Below, in pieces: positions 1 to 8,218 of a stretch of DNA of 41,240 bases; within the stretch, counting starts at the first letter, position 1, and each line of letters begins with the position of its first letter. The position numbers and the translations under genes are program-made. Source of the DNA: an uncultured Clostridium sp. (lineage in GTDB: Bacteria > Bacillota > Clostridia > TANB77 > CAG-508); the NCBI GenBank assembly GCA_902492105.1, contig CABUKD010000017.1, positions 1-41,240 on the forward strand, written 5' to 3'. Below the pieces are notes generated by a model. It made no database searches and was not told the origin of the DNA. It was given only the letters and a program-made list of their open reading frames with translations.

Positions 1-111
1 TGGGACGAGCTTATGAAAAAAAGAAAATATATCTTAGCAATTAGGTTATTAAAGCTTTTTTATTTCATTATACTATTCTTTTATTTCTATGTAAAGAAAA
101 AAGAAGATGAA

Positions 112-327
112 TTATGTATTTTTCTTACATAACCCATCTTTTAGACTTTGATATTTTCTATATAATTTTGGTATAGCAAATAAAACTAAATTTTCTTTAG
201 TTATTGGCTTAAATGTTAGCTTTCTCTCTCTTACTATTTCAGTGTTTTCAAGCATTTTTGCTCTTTCTCCTTCGTTTTTTCTTCTTTTTTCTGCTCTCAT
301 TATACCAATATCTTTTTTACTTTTCAA
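112..327 (-). CDS. small basic ORF, doubtful
   Basis: A 71-residue, Lys/Arg-rich reading frame that begins with TTG and has only a weak, close AGAAAGG upstream. The open frame continues about ten codons further upstream to a TAA. I recognise no family, and there is no signal peptide or membrane segment. It lies just beyond the 3' end of the spoIIIA operon in the same direction. The rest of 1-382 shows nothing firm: a short plus-strand open frame ending at a TAG at 42-44 could be the last residues of a gene cut by the window edge. This may be spurious. Confidence 0.22.
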   Translation of the reverse strand: MKSKKDIGIMRAEKRRKNEGERAKMLENTEIVRERKLTFKPITKENLVLFAIPKLYRKYQSLKDGLCKKNT

Positions 328-382
328 GTACCTTTCTCGTTTTTCCTTAATCTTCGATTAAATAATGTTTTTTGCTTAATCT

Positions 383-1081
383 CTATTTTTTACTACTTAT
401 ATTTATCTTATTTACTTTTACATTTAATTCCCTTGTAATAATATTTTGTATTTGCGAAATTTGTTTTTCATCTAATTTTTCTGCTTTTACTACACCTGTT
501 ACATTTCCGTTATTAACAAATAATACCACGTCTTCAAATCCTTTAGTTTTTATTAAATTTTCTGCTATCATAATCGCATTTTTTTCCTTGTTAATTCTTT
601 GAATTTCCTCTTGTGCATTGGATTTTTCTTCTGAATCTAAGTTTTCAGTTTCCAATATTTTTTGATAATTTTCAAGCATTTGTGAATACATATTTTCTCT
701 ATCTAATCTAGATTGTGTAAAATAACTATCCTGACTAGAATTTTTTTCAACATTATTATTGGTCTTATTTACATCTTCTACTACATTCGTATTTGTTTGG
801 CTTGTATTTTCTGTTAAATTTGTATTTGTACTATTGGTGGATTCATTACTAACATCATTGGAAGTTTCCATATTTGTTCCTTGCTGAACATTTCCTGTTA
901 CTTGATTTGCACTTACTAAAGTAGCATCACCTATAGCTGCCATTTGTTCAGAGTCTGCTAAAGCGCTAGTAGGTAATAAATTTTGGTTTTCCTGTTGATT
1001 AGTAAAATTAAGATAACCAGCAGTTACTAACATAAGAGCTATTACAAAAATAACAATTTGATTTTTCTTAAAATTTTTCAT
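383..1081 (-). CDS. spoIIIAH: Stage III sporulation protein AH
   Basis: SpoIIIAH is the mother-cell membrane protein whose extracellular domain meets forespore SpoIIQ and forms the channel (feeding tube) between the two cells. The 232-residue product has a short basic N-terminus, one membrane helix at about residues 8-26, a long Asn/Thr/Ser-rich linker (about 45-125) and a C-terminal ring-building domain of the SpoIIIAG/AH (YscJ/FliF-like) type (about 130-230), with YFTQSRLDRE at its start. It is the last gene of the operon. The ATG has no SD nearby; a strong AAAGGAGAGAG lies about 45 nt upstream, in front of a three-codon mini-ORF. Family assignment rests on order and domain layout. Confidence 0.93.
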   Translation of the reverse strand: MKNFKKNQIVIFVIALMLVTAGYLNFTNQQENQNLLPTSALADSEQMAAIGDATLVSANQVTGNVQQGTNMETSNDVSNESTNSTNTNLTENTSQTNTNVVEDVNKTNNNVEKNSSQDSYFTQSRLDRENMYSQMLENYQKILETENLDSEEKSNAQEEIQRINKEKNAIMIAENLIKTKGFEDVVLFVNNGNVTGVVKAEKLDEKQISQIQNIITRELNVKVNKINISSKK

Positions 1082-1219
1082 AATTTATTTTGAGTCTGAT
1101 CTATTTAATTACTTAAATAATCATTCTCTCTCCTTTCTTTTTATTTTTTACTGATATTTATCTTTTATTTGCTCTTTATTAAATCATTCTTATTTGTTTT
1201 TGTGTTTGTTAACCATGTA

Positions 1220-1841
1220 TTAATTCATAGCAAATACTTGAATTTTATGAGAAGCAATTCCTGTTACAGCTTCTACTGCTTGAACAATATTAGCCTTTAC
1301 AGTAGCATCTTCTGCTCCTTTTGCTGTAATAATGGCTCCTTCTACTTTTGGACTTACGATGCTTTGTGTTATTGGTGTTTTTTTTCCATTAGATTCTTCA
1401 TAGATAATTTCTTTAGAAGAATCAGTTTCTATTACTTTCCTAGTTCCACCGACTAGTATCCTTTTCTTCGGTATCTTTTTGTGTAGTATCTTCATTGTAC
1501 ATTGGTACAGTTTGGCTTGTTTGAGAATAAGTAATTAGTACCTTTACTTCTCCCACTCCTTGTATTTTTTGTAAGATTTCTTCTAATTGCATAGATAAGG
1601 AATCTTGTGTTGTTAAATTAGCAGTAGTAATGCTTCCTTCTGTATTTTCTGCTGTTGCCAATTTTTTATTAGGGTCACTAGCAGGTTCTTTTTCTGTTTC
1701 TTTGCCACCACCCCAGATAAGATTTACAATAATAATGGTAACAATTAAAATTACTAAAAATACAACTAAATTTTCCATTTTCTTTTTATTATCTCCTTCT
1801 TCTCCTTTTGCCACCAAAGCTTTTATCTTGTCCTTTAACAT
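1220..1841 (-). pseudogene. spoIIIAG: Stage III sporulation protein AG, interrupted by +1 frameshift
   Basis: SpoIIIAG forms a large ring in the mother-cell membrane of the SpoIIIA-SpoIIQ complex. The N-terminal part (1440-1841, SD AAGGAGGG before ATG 1841) has one TM helix at about residues 26-43 and the start of the ring domain. It runs into TAG shortly after the codons AGT CGG TGG. The C-terminal part (1220 to about 1450) continues in the +1 frame with GGTRKVIETDSSKE and ends in HKIQVFAMN, the usual end of the family. Skipping the C at 1451 joins the halves with no residue lost or gained (EKDTS-GGTRK), giving a 206-residue protein of normal size. This is a true mutation, a sequencing error or programmed shifting; the sequence alone cannot decide. 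Confidence 0.88.
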
Positions 1842-1858
1842 ATTATATGCCCTCCTTT

Positions 1859-2524
1859 TTAATTTATGTTAATATTTTGTTTTTCTATTTCGTAAACGCC
1901 ACTTAAATATTCTTTTAACTCATTTTGTTCTTTACTAGATAATGTTTCACTTTTTTGTTTTTCTGATGATTTTGTTTCATTTGCACTTTCTTTATTACCA
2001 ATGTTTATATTAATTTCATTTACAGTTTCCACATTTTGTATTGCATTTTGGCTTGTTGTATTGCTTTGCTTATCTTCTTCCTTAGAAGTATCTGCTTGTT
2101 TTTTTAAATCTAATGTTATTTTCTCTAAAGTGTATTCTTCATTATTTTCTACTTCTAAAGTAATCTCTTCTACTTTATAGCCTTTACTTTCTATTTTTTC
2201 CTTCATATCACTTTTTAGACTACTAATATAAATTTCTTTTATTTGTTCTTCTTGACTTTGTTCTAGATTTTGATAAGTATTACTACTAGAAGCTTCTATA
2301 TATTCATCAATATTAAAGATATCAGATACCTGAAAAGAAGTTCCCGTTACTTTATTAATCACTGGTGAAACTATAGAAAACAATATATATACTCCTATTA
2401 CTACTTTAATATATTTTTTGGAATTACCTTCTGGTAAAATCATTTCAATAATAGTACTAATAATGACTGCAATAATAATTCCCTGAATCCAGCTACTAAC
2501 CCATTCCATATAGTATTCTTGCAT
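1859..2524 (-). CDS. spoIIIAF: Stage III sporulation protein AF
   Basis: Membrane component of the SpoIIIA complex. The 221-residue product has two N-terminal hydrophobic helices (about residues 12-30 and 38-58) separated by the family motif EMILPEGNSKKYIKVVIG. A charged Glu/Lys/Ser-rich soluble domain follows, with a low-complexity stretch at about 155-200, and the end matches the usual SpoIIIAF pattern. It lies between AE and AG. The likely start is ATG 2524 or the internal ATG six codons later (MEWVSSWIQ). Neither has a well-spaced SD: AAAGGAG lies about 25 nt upstream of the first, so the start is uncertain. Confidence 0.92.
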   Translation of the reverse strand: MQEYYMEWVSSWIQGIIIAVIISTIIEMILPEGNSKKYIKVVIGVYILFSIVSPVINKVTGTSFQVSDIFNIDEYIEASSSNTYQNLEQSQEEQIKEIYISSLKSDMKEKIESKGYKVEEITLEVENNEEYTLEKITLDLKKQADTSKEEDKQSNTTSQNAIQNVETVNEININIGNKESANETKSSEKQKSETLSSKEQNELKEYLSGVYEIEKQNININ

Positions 2525-2558
2525 AATAGAACAAATATATTATGCAAAACTCCTTTCT

Positions 2559-3725
2559 TTATCTATACATTAATCCGCTATTAGTTATTTTTAATACTAA
2601 AGTGGTTCCTACAATTAACATAACAGATACACTACACATAATAGCCAGTAACATTTTAAAAGTATTTCCCATTTCCTCTAATAGTTTCACTATTTTTTCG
2701 TCTGCAATTGGCTGACAAATTGCTCCTGCCAGATAATACAGTCCCATTAAAATGGCCAATTTAATAATAGGTGCTATACAAATTCCAATAATAATAATTA
2801 CCCCAATAATTCCTACTGCATTTTTTAAAATATTGCTACAACCTATTACAGTATCTACTGCATCTCCTAAAATTTTTCCCACAACCGGAATAAAGTTGGA
2901 AACAGCTGCTTTGGCAGTTTTTGCTGTAATACCATCTACTGTACTACTTAAACTTCCTTCTACAGAAATTACTCCTACAAATAAAGTAAGTGCAATTCCT
3001 AATATCCAAACTACAGTCGAATTAAAAAATTTGGATAGTTTGTCCACTTGTACTCTATTAGAAACTTTAGATACAATACTAAGAGCTGTTGAGAGTAATA
3101 CAAAAGGAATTAAAACAGATACAATAAAATTTCCTATAAAGGTAATAATAAATAGAATAATTGGTTCTAATAATCCTGCTGAAGCAATGTTTCCTGTAGT
3201 AAGCATTAAAGTAATTAATAAAGGAATCAAACTATTCATAAATCCTACTAAATTTTCTATACTTGTTTTTACCATTGTAATAATATCTGCAAAATTCCCC
3301 ATTACTAAAGTAACAATTAAAATATATTGTACATAGTAAGTAATCTGGGATATACTTTTATTTTCTAATCCTTCACTAATACTTTTTAAAACACTATGAA
3401 TTACAATGATAACTACTATACTGCCAAGAACAGTAATACAATCTACTACTTCTTTTCCAATTAAACTTATAATACTTTTTACAATGGTTGTATTATCAAT
3501 ATTTCCTGTAATAGCAGAAGTAAATAGTTCTCCTATATCAATATCTTCAAAAGTATCTTCTGTATATTTTTGTGCTTCTTCTAAAAAGCTGGAAATGTTT
3601 AAACTGTCTTGTTGGGATTCTAATATTTCTTCTTGGGAGGTATCTGTTTCAGAGGCAAGACAAATAGTTGGTAAGATAAAAACAAATATCAAAATTAAAA
3701 AAATAAATTTTACAACTTTTTTCAT
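2559..3725 (-). CDS. spoIIIAE: Stage III sporulation protein AE
   Basis: Polytopic membrane protein of the SpoIIIA transport complex. The 388-residue product is of normal length, with a cleavable-looking signal sequence (residues 1-24, ending LASE), an acidic extracytoplasmic segment, then roughly eight hydrophobic helices from about residue 90 to the C-terminus. The central loop DGITAKTAKAAVSNFIPVVG followed by GDAVDTVIGC is typical of the family. The start ATG has AAAGGA three bases upstream. It lies between AD and AF. No damage is seen. Confidence 0.95.
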   Translation of the reverse strand: MKKVVKFIFLILIFVFILPTICLASETDTSQEEILESQQDSLNISSFLEEAQKYTEDTFEDIDIGELFTSAITGNIDNTTIVKSIISLIGKEVVDCITVLGSIVVIIVIHSVLKSISEGLENKSISQITYYVQYILIVTLVMGNFADIITMVKTSIENLVGFMNSLIPLLITLMLTTGNIASAGLLEPIILFIITFIGNFIVSVLIPFVLLSTALSIVSKVSNRVQVDKLSKFFNSTVVWILGIALTLFVGVISVEGSLSSTVDGITAKTAKAAVSNFIPVVGKILGDAVDTVIGCSNILKNAVGIIGVIIIIGICIAPIIKLAILMGLYYLAGAICQPIADEKIVKLLEEMGNTFKMLLAIMCSVSVMLIVGTTLVLKITNSGLMYR

Positions 3726-3830
3726 TTGTTCCTTTTGGTTACTTTTTTAGTAACTTGTCCTCCTCTTTTTGTTATAAGCATGTTTTTTAGCCGTTTGGCT
3801 AAAGTTTTTTGAATGCTGTTTTCTATATGG

Positions 3831-4217
3831 TTATGGTAGAATTTTTAAAATAGTTTCTAATAAGCTTGCAATAATAGGAATAGACATAGAAATAATAAGC
3901 ACTTTTCCACCCAAATCTACTTTATTTGCTACTGCCGTTTCTCCCGAATCTTTGCAAATACTAACTGCAAATTCTGTCAAGAAGGCAATTCCTGTTATTT
4001 TAATGAGTAATACTAGAAATTCATTATTAATAGAAGTTTTGTTAGAAAGGGTTGTTAACAGTTCAATAATTGCTCCCATTTTATCCATAATCATCATTAA
4101 AATGAGAACACCAGCCATAAGTGAAACATATATTACAAATTCTGGACGATATTGTTTTACGATAACGATAATAATGAGTGCAATAAGTCCAACACCTATA
4201 ATTTTTATAATATCCAT
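3831..4217 (-). CDS. spoIIIAD: Stage III sporulation protein AD
   Basis: Small membrane protein of the SpoIIIA complex. I chose the start MDIIKIIGVGL, which matches how the family begins and gives 128 residues. Upstream in-frame ATGs at about 4229 and 4256 would add 4 or 13 residues; the GAGAGG SD touches the 4229 ATG but is about 12 nt from this one. There are about four hydrophobic segments (residues 4-22, 27-45, 62-84 and 104-126), plus the family stretch EFAVSICKDSGETAVANKVD. A GC-rich palindrome lies in the gap between this gene and AC. Confidence 0.93.
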   Translation of the reverse strand: MDIIKIIGVGLIALIIIVIVKQYRPEFVIYVSLMAGVLILMMIMDKMGAIIELLTTLSNKTSINNEFLVLLIKITGIAFLTEFAVSICKDSGETAVANKVDLGGKVLIISMSIPIIASLLETILKILP

Positions 4218-4248
4218 ATTGACTATCATTCCTCTCACTTGTATAGGT

Positions 4249-4312
4249 AGGACCATTGGGGACAGTCCCCTTTGGTCCTTGGTCCTGGTCCTATAGTCTA
4301 TAGTCCAAACAT
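4249..4312. repeat. GC-rich palindrome with short direct repeats inside the spoIIIA operon
   Basis: Nested inverted repeat: outer arms AGGACCA (4249-4255) and TGGTCCT (4273-4279), inner arms GGGGAC (4258-4263) and GTCCCC (4265-4270) around one A. It is followed by iterated GGTCC units and a tandem TATAGTC. It fills the spoIIIAC-spoIIIAD gap and contrasts with the AT-rich surroundings. It looks like a REP-type inserted palindrome; a role in mRNA processing or attenuation within the operon is possible but unproven. Confidence 0.7.
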
Positions 4313-4492
4313 TGTTCTAACACTAGTAAATAAAGTACTAATTTCCTTAATAACTAAACTAAGTACAATAACAAGTCCTGCTAATGTAGTCATCATGGCC
4401 TGATCCTCTCTTCCAGCTCTTACCAATACTTGATATAATACAGCTACTAAAATTCCAATGGCAGCAATTTTAAATAATAAACTAATATCCAT
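4298..4492 (-). CDS. spoIIIAC: Stage III sporulation protein AC
   Basis: A 64-residue membrane protein with two helices (about 5-24 and 34-55) joined by the family-typical loop VRAGREDQAMM. I chose ATG 4492 (MDISLLFKIA) rather than the ATG three codons upstream because AAAGGA abuts the earlier ATG but sits about 9 nt from this one. AC and AD are known always to travel together in spoIIIA operons. Intact. Confidence 0.93.
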   Translation of the reverse strand: MDISLLFKIAAIGILVAVLYQVLVRAGREDQAMMTTLAGLVIVLSLVIKEISTLFTSVRTMFGL

Positions 4493-4582
4493 AAAAAACA
4501 TTCCTTTCTTATCTTAAGCCTAATTATGTTACATTTCATTATTCCTATTAAAGTGAATACATATATTTTTATTTAATTCTTT

Positions 4583-5092
4583 TTATATCAAAATAATGGC
4601 AATTGTAAGGCCTGTTACCACTCCCAAAGTTCTGTACATTTTCTCATTTTTTCTTCTTTCTTCTCCTGCATTTTCCAATTGTGAAGTTAGAAATTGATTT
4701 ACTACTTCTATTTCACTAATTTGTCCTTCTAAATCAGTTTGTCCCAATAATCTACTTAAATTTTTTAATACAGTTACATCTTCTTTGGTAAGATTATGAT
4801 TTACTTCTTCTAAAGCATTATTCCAAGCATTTCCTGCTGTTTCTTCTTTCATCTTTATAGCTGCTCTTTGAAAAATTGCTCCAATATTTCCGCCTAATTT
4901 GTTAGCAATTTCCATAAATAAATTTGGTATTGGTTCATAAGTAAATTTAATTTTGGTAGCAAACATATTTAATGCATTTTTCATTTCTTTAATTTCTTTT
5001 TCTCTATTAGCATATTTTTTAGAAAATAAAATTCCTAAAGCGCTACTCACCCCTATAATTAAAGCTAATAAAAACAACTTGAATGGTAACAT
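4583..5092 (-). CDS. spoIIIAB: Stage III sporulation protein AB
   Basis: A 169-residue SpoIIIAB, related to type II secretion F proteins. It has one N-terminal TM (about 4-22), a helical cytoplasmic domain (about 30-145) and a C-terminal hydrophobic helix (about 150-168, TLGVVTGLTIAIILI). The family pattern KKYANREKEIKEMKNALNMF follows the first TM, and LSRLLGQTDLEGQISEI lies in the middle. A strong SD, AAGGAGGA, precedes the ATG. It starts only about 11 nt after the end of AA, so the two are probably translated together. Confidence 0.94.
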   Translation of the reverse strand: MLPFKLFLLALIIGVSSALGILFSKKYANREKEIKEMKNALNMFATKIKFTYEPIPNLFMEIANKLGGNIGAIFQRAAIKMKEETAGNAWNNALEEVNHNLTKEDVTVLKNLSRLLGQTDLEGQISEIEVVNQFLTSQLENAGEERRKNEKMYRTLGVVTGLTIAIILI

Positions 5093-5103
5093 TCTTTTCC
5101 TCC

Positions 5104-6043
5104 TTAAATAATTTTTCTTTGGTTTATCTCTTCTTGAAAAATCTTGTTTTCATGAGAAGATTGTTTTTCATAAATTAAATGAACATTACGTTTTTGATCC
5201 AAAAGTAGAATTTTTTCAATTCTATTTTTTATTATCAATTCTCTTAAAATAGGATTTTCTTCTATCTCTTCTAAACTTGCACCATGTGCAGTAAAAATTC
5301 CTTTTACTCCTGATGTAATAGCATATTCAATTGCTTGGATATCTTCTTTACTTCCAATTTCATCTGCCACAACAACTTTTGGACTCATGGATCTTATTAA
5401 CATCTTCATTCCTAATGCTTTTGGAATATTATCTATTACATCTGTTCTAATTCCTAAATCATTTTGTGTAACTCCTCTATAGGCAGATGCTATTTCGCCC
5501 CTTTCATCCACCACCCCGACAAGTAATTCCTTTAAAATTCATTTCAGGAATTCCATTACTAATTCTGCGAATAATATCTCTTAACAAAGTGGTTTTTCCA
5601 AGTCCTGGTGGTGAAACAATTAAAGTATTATATACTTGATTTTGTAATACATTTAAAATATAGGGTAATGCTTGATTACTACAATTTAGTACTTGTCTTG
5701 CTATACGAAAGTTAAAACTATTAATATAATTAATATTAATTACTTTTCCTTCTTTCATAACTGCATCCCCTGTTATTCCAACACGATGTCCCCCTCTTAA
5801 GGTTAAAAAACCTTCACAAATCTGATTTTGATAAGAATAAATTGAATTTTCACAAATCTTTTGTAAAATTTGTAAAATTGTTTCCATGGTAACTACATAA
5901 TCTATTGTTTTTTCTTCTTGCCCATTTTTTACTATAACTGGTTTTGAAGCTCTAATTCTAATTTCTTCTATTGGATTTTCAAAATTGATTTGTTTTATTT
6001 TTTGTTTTAAAATTTCTGGAAAAAATGTAAGCAGTTCTTCCAT
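5104..6043 (-). pseudogene. spoIIIAA: Stage III sporulation protein AA (ATPase), interrupted by +1 frameshift
   Basis: SpoIIIAA is the secretion-type (PilT/VirB11-like) ATPase of the complex. The first part (5504-6043) carries the N-terminal domain and Walker A SPPGLGKTTLLRD, then ends at TGA after TGT CGG GGT GGT GGA. The second part (5104 to about 5517) carries VVDERGEIA, TDVIDNIPKA, MLIRSMSP and the Walker-B-like VVVADEIG. Skipping the C at 5518 yields TCGVVDERGEIA, matching the conserved GxVDER motif, and a product of about 312 residues, the family's usual size. The break falls inside the nucleotide-binding core, so the unshifted product cannot work. The start ATG 6043 has AGAGGT seven bases upstream. 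First gene of the operon. Confidence 0.9.
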
Positions 6044-6074
6044 AGCTTGTACCTCTTTTACAAATAGTTAAAAA

Positions 6075-6091
6075 ATGTAGCTTGGCTACAT
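6075..6091 (-). terminator. intrinsic terminator or attenuator just upstream of spoIIIAA
   Basis: Perfect 7-bp stem ATGTAGC/GCTACAT with a 3-nt loop, followed on the minus strand by a run of T residues (A run at 6070-6074). It sits about 30 nt before the spoIIIAA start. It would stop read-through from yebC, or act as a leader hairpin if the promoter lies further upstream. Confidence 0.6.
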
Positions 6092-6104
6092 GTATATTTA
6101 TAGT

Positions 6105-6145
6105 AAAAAGCATAGTCATATAATATATATATGCTATGCTTTTTT
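6105..6145. terminator. symmetrical hairpin with A/T runs on both sides
   Basis: Arms AAAAAGCATAG (6105-6115) and CTATGCTTTTTT (6134-6145), with an AT-only inner part that can extend the stem. T runs follow the stem on both strands, so it can terminate in either direction. It lies between yebC and spoIIIAA. Confidence 0.6.
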
Positions 6146-6167
6146 ATTTTAGAACTATTTTAGGTTA

Positions 6168-6260
6168 AAAAATAATAAGATGTTTTTTATCTCCTTATTT
6201 ATTGCAAAAAATAATAAGATATTTTTTATTTTTCATTGCAAAAAAACATCTTATTATCTT
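6168..6260. repeat. nested inverted and direct repeats downstream of yebC
   Basis: The left arm around 6170-6187 (AATAATAAGATGTTTTTT) is complementary to the right arm around 6241-6255 (AAAAAACATCTTATTAT). Between them is a second, near-identical copy of the AATAATAAGAT motif preceded by TTATTGCAAAA. The segment starts about 30 nt past the yebC stop, so it can act as the yebC terminator, with alternative pairings available. Confidence 0.5.
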
Positions 6261-6287
6261 TTTTACATAATAATTATTTTAGAAAAA

Positions 6288-7013
6288 TTAATTTTCCCAG
6301 TTATGGTATACATTCATAACATCATCTAAATCTTCCAACATATCTAATAGTCTTTGCATTTTTTGACCATCTTCTTCACTTAATTGAATATAAGTAGATG
6401 GAACCATTTGTACTTCTGCTTCTAAAAATTCCAATCCTTGAGCTTCTAATGCTTCCCTTACTTTTGAAAAGTCTTCTGGTGAAGTTGTAATTTCATATAC
6501 TTCATCAGTTGCTTGAAAATCCTCTGCTCCACTATCTAAAGCAAGCATCATCATATCATCTTCTGATAAATTGGTAGTAGTTTTGTCTATAACAATAACT
6601 CCTTTTTTATTAAATAGATAAGATACGCATCCACTTGTTCCTAAGTTTCCACCTGCTTTATCAAAAGCATGGCGTACATCTGCTGCTGTTCTATTTTTAT
6701 TGTCTGTGCTTGCCTCTACAATAACTGCTACACCATTTGCTCCATAACCTTCATAAGTAATTTCTTCATAATTTTCATTGCTTCCTGCACCTGATGCTTT
6801 CTTTATTGCATTATTAATGGTATCATTTGGCATGTTATTTGCCTTACATTTTGCAATAACATCTTTTAATTTGGAGTTTCCAGCCGGGTCAGGACCTCCT
6901 TGTTTTACTGCTAATAGCAATTCTCTTCCTAATTTTGTAAATATTTTTCCTCTTGCTGCATCTGCTTTTCCTTTTTTCGCTTGAATATTATGCCATTTAC
7001 TGTGTCCTGACAT
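6288..7013 (-). CDS. yebC: YebC/PmpR family protein
   Basis: A 241-residue protein, full length for the family, starting MSGHSKWHNIQAKKGKADA. YebC proteins have long been described as transcriptional regulators, and recent work ties family members to translation at difficult motifs such as proline runs. Three-domain layout: helical N-terminus (1-75), then two alpha/beta domains, with the family stretch YEGYGANGVAVIVEASTDN and a C-terminal TYIQLSEEDGQKMQRLLD. The SD AAGGAGGA stands before the ATG. It appears monocistronic, with its own downstream hairpins. Intact. Confidence 0.95.
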   Translation of the reverse strand: MSGHSKWHNIQAKKGKADAARGKIFTKLGRELLLAVKQGGPDPAGNSKLKDVIAKCKANNMPNDTINNAIKKASGAGSNENYEEITYEGYGANGVAVIVEASTDNKNRTAADVRHAFDKAGGNLGTSGCVSYLFNKKGVIVIDKTTTNLSEDDMMMLALDSGAEDFQATDEVYEITTSPEDFSKVREALEAQGLEFLEAEVQMVPSTYIQLSEEDGQKMQRLLDMLEDLDDVMNVYHNWEN

Positions 7014-7163
7014 TGTTAATTCCTCCTTTTAATTATTTTTATATTCAAAATTTCCTTTGTATTGTTTGTTTTATAAGAAATTCCATAATTATTTTAACAC
7101 ATTTTTTTCATTTTGTGTAGTAGTTTATGAGTTTTTTCCATATAGATTAATCATATCATTCCA

Positions 7164-8168
7164 TTATTCTTCAATCATTTTCACTATATTATCTAACTCA
7201 TCTTTATATTGTGTATGGCCTATTCCATAAAAAACAAAGTTATCATTTCTAATTAAAATAACATATTTGTTATCATCATCTATTACAAATTTTTGATAAT
7301 TTCTACTATTTTTAATGATATATTCATCTTTTATATTATTATTTGTTTTTAAATTAGCCCAATACTCTATATTTCTTTTAGCATCTGCCTCTGTTCCAAA
7401 TTCATACATATAGCTCCAAGTATGTTCATTATCTTTATAAATTGTTAATTGCTTGGTGTTATGACTATTGTATATGCTCTCTTTCATTTCGATATGATAT
7501 CCATTTTGTTCTAATAAATTTTGGTATTGTTCCATTTGATTTTGTGTTAAAATAAAATAGAATATAGATAATATAAACACTATAGCATATAAAACAAAAA
7601 ATATTTTTCTTAAAATTAACCACGTTTTAGACTTAGTTACTTTTTTCTTTTTCATATTATTACATACAGAAAATAAATAATCTATTAATTCTTCTTTTGT
7701 TCCACCAACTATATTGTTTTTATCTAATACAATTCCCATGTTATACTTTAACTTAAGAATAAGTAAATTTTTTGTTTCTATAATGCCAATTATTTGATTA
7801 AACTCATAACTGGTTGTATCTCCCTTCTGAGTTGTAGATATAATTTTCTCTTTACCAATCTTAATAGTACTTTCTAAATCTTCATTGTTATTTAAACTTT
7901 TATAGTGCTTATATTGTAGTTTATTGCGTCCCGTTATTTTTGTTAGTAATAATAATAGAAGAAAAATAATACCAACTGCTATTATTATGTCATATCTTTT
8001 AGTATACATATATATCATTGACAATCCTAAAAGCACAAATAACATTATGATACTTGATTTTCTGGTGGCTATATAACCAACAGAAAATTCTTTGTATTTT
8101 TTATAGTCTAAAGTATATGTGCTGCTAAATTCTTTTTCTTTATTTATATTATCTTGTTCTTTCATCAT
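7164..8168 (-). CDS. YcxB-like membrane protein with C-terminal extension
   Basis: A 334-residue membrane protein of unknown function. Residues about 20-85 contain two hydrophobic helices, and residues about 90-180 resemble the YcxB-like domain, a PH-like strand-rich region with EFNQIIGIIETKNLLILKL and a conserved-looking GTKEELIDYL. A third TM (about 188-212) is followed by an extracytoplasmic domain of about 120 residues (214-334) that I do not recognise. AAGGAG lies 14 nt before the ATG pair, which is a long spacing. The gene stands between yebC and the glucosaminidase. Confidence 0.62.
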   Translation of the reverse strand: MMKEQDNINKEKEFSSTYTLDYKKYKEFSVGYIATRKSSIIMLFVLLGLSMIYMYTKRYDIIIAVGIIFLLLLLLTKITGRNKLQYKHYKSLNNNEDLESTIKIGKEKIISTTQKGDTTSYEFNQIIGIIETKNLLILKLKYNMGIVLDKNNIVGGTKEELIDYLFSVCNNMKKKKVTKSKTWLILRKIFFVLYAIVFILSIFYFILTQNQMEQYQNLLEQNGYHIEMKESIYNSHNTKQLTIYKDNEHTWSYMYEFGTEADAKRNIEYWANLKTNNNIKDEYIIKNSRNYQKFVIDDDNKYVILIRNDNFVFYGIGHTQYKDELDNIVKMIEE

Positions 8169-8218
8169 AAAATAGAATACATCTCCTTACAAATAACTAT
8201 TTTTTCAGAATTGAAACA

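Noticed and set aside
2752..3750. Long plus-strand open frames opposite spoIIIAE
   Set aside because: They mirror a well-supported, conserved minus-strand gene, have no SD or recognisable domains, and arise from its hydrophobic codon pattern.
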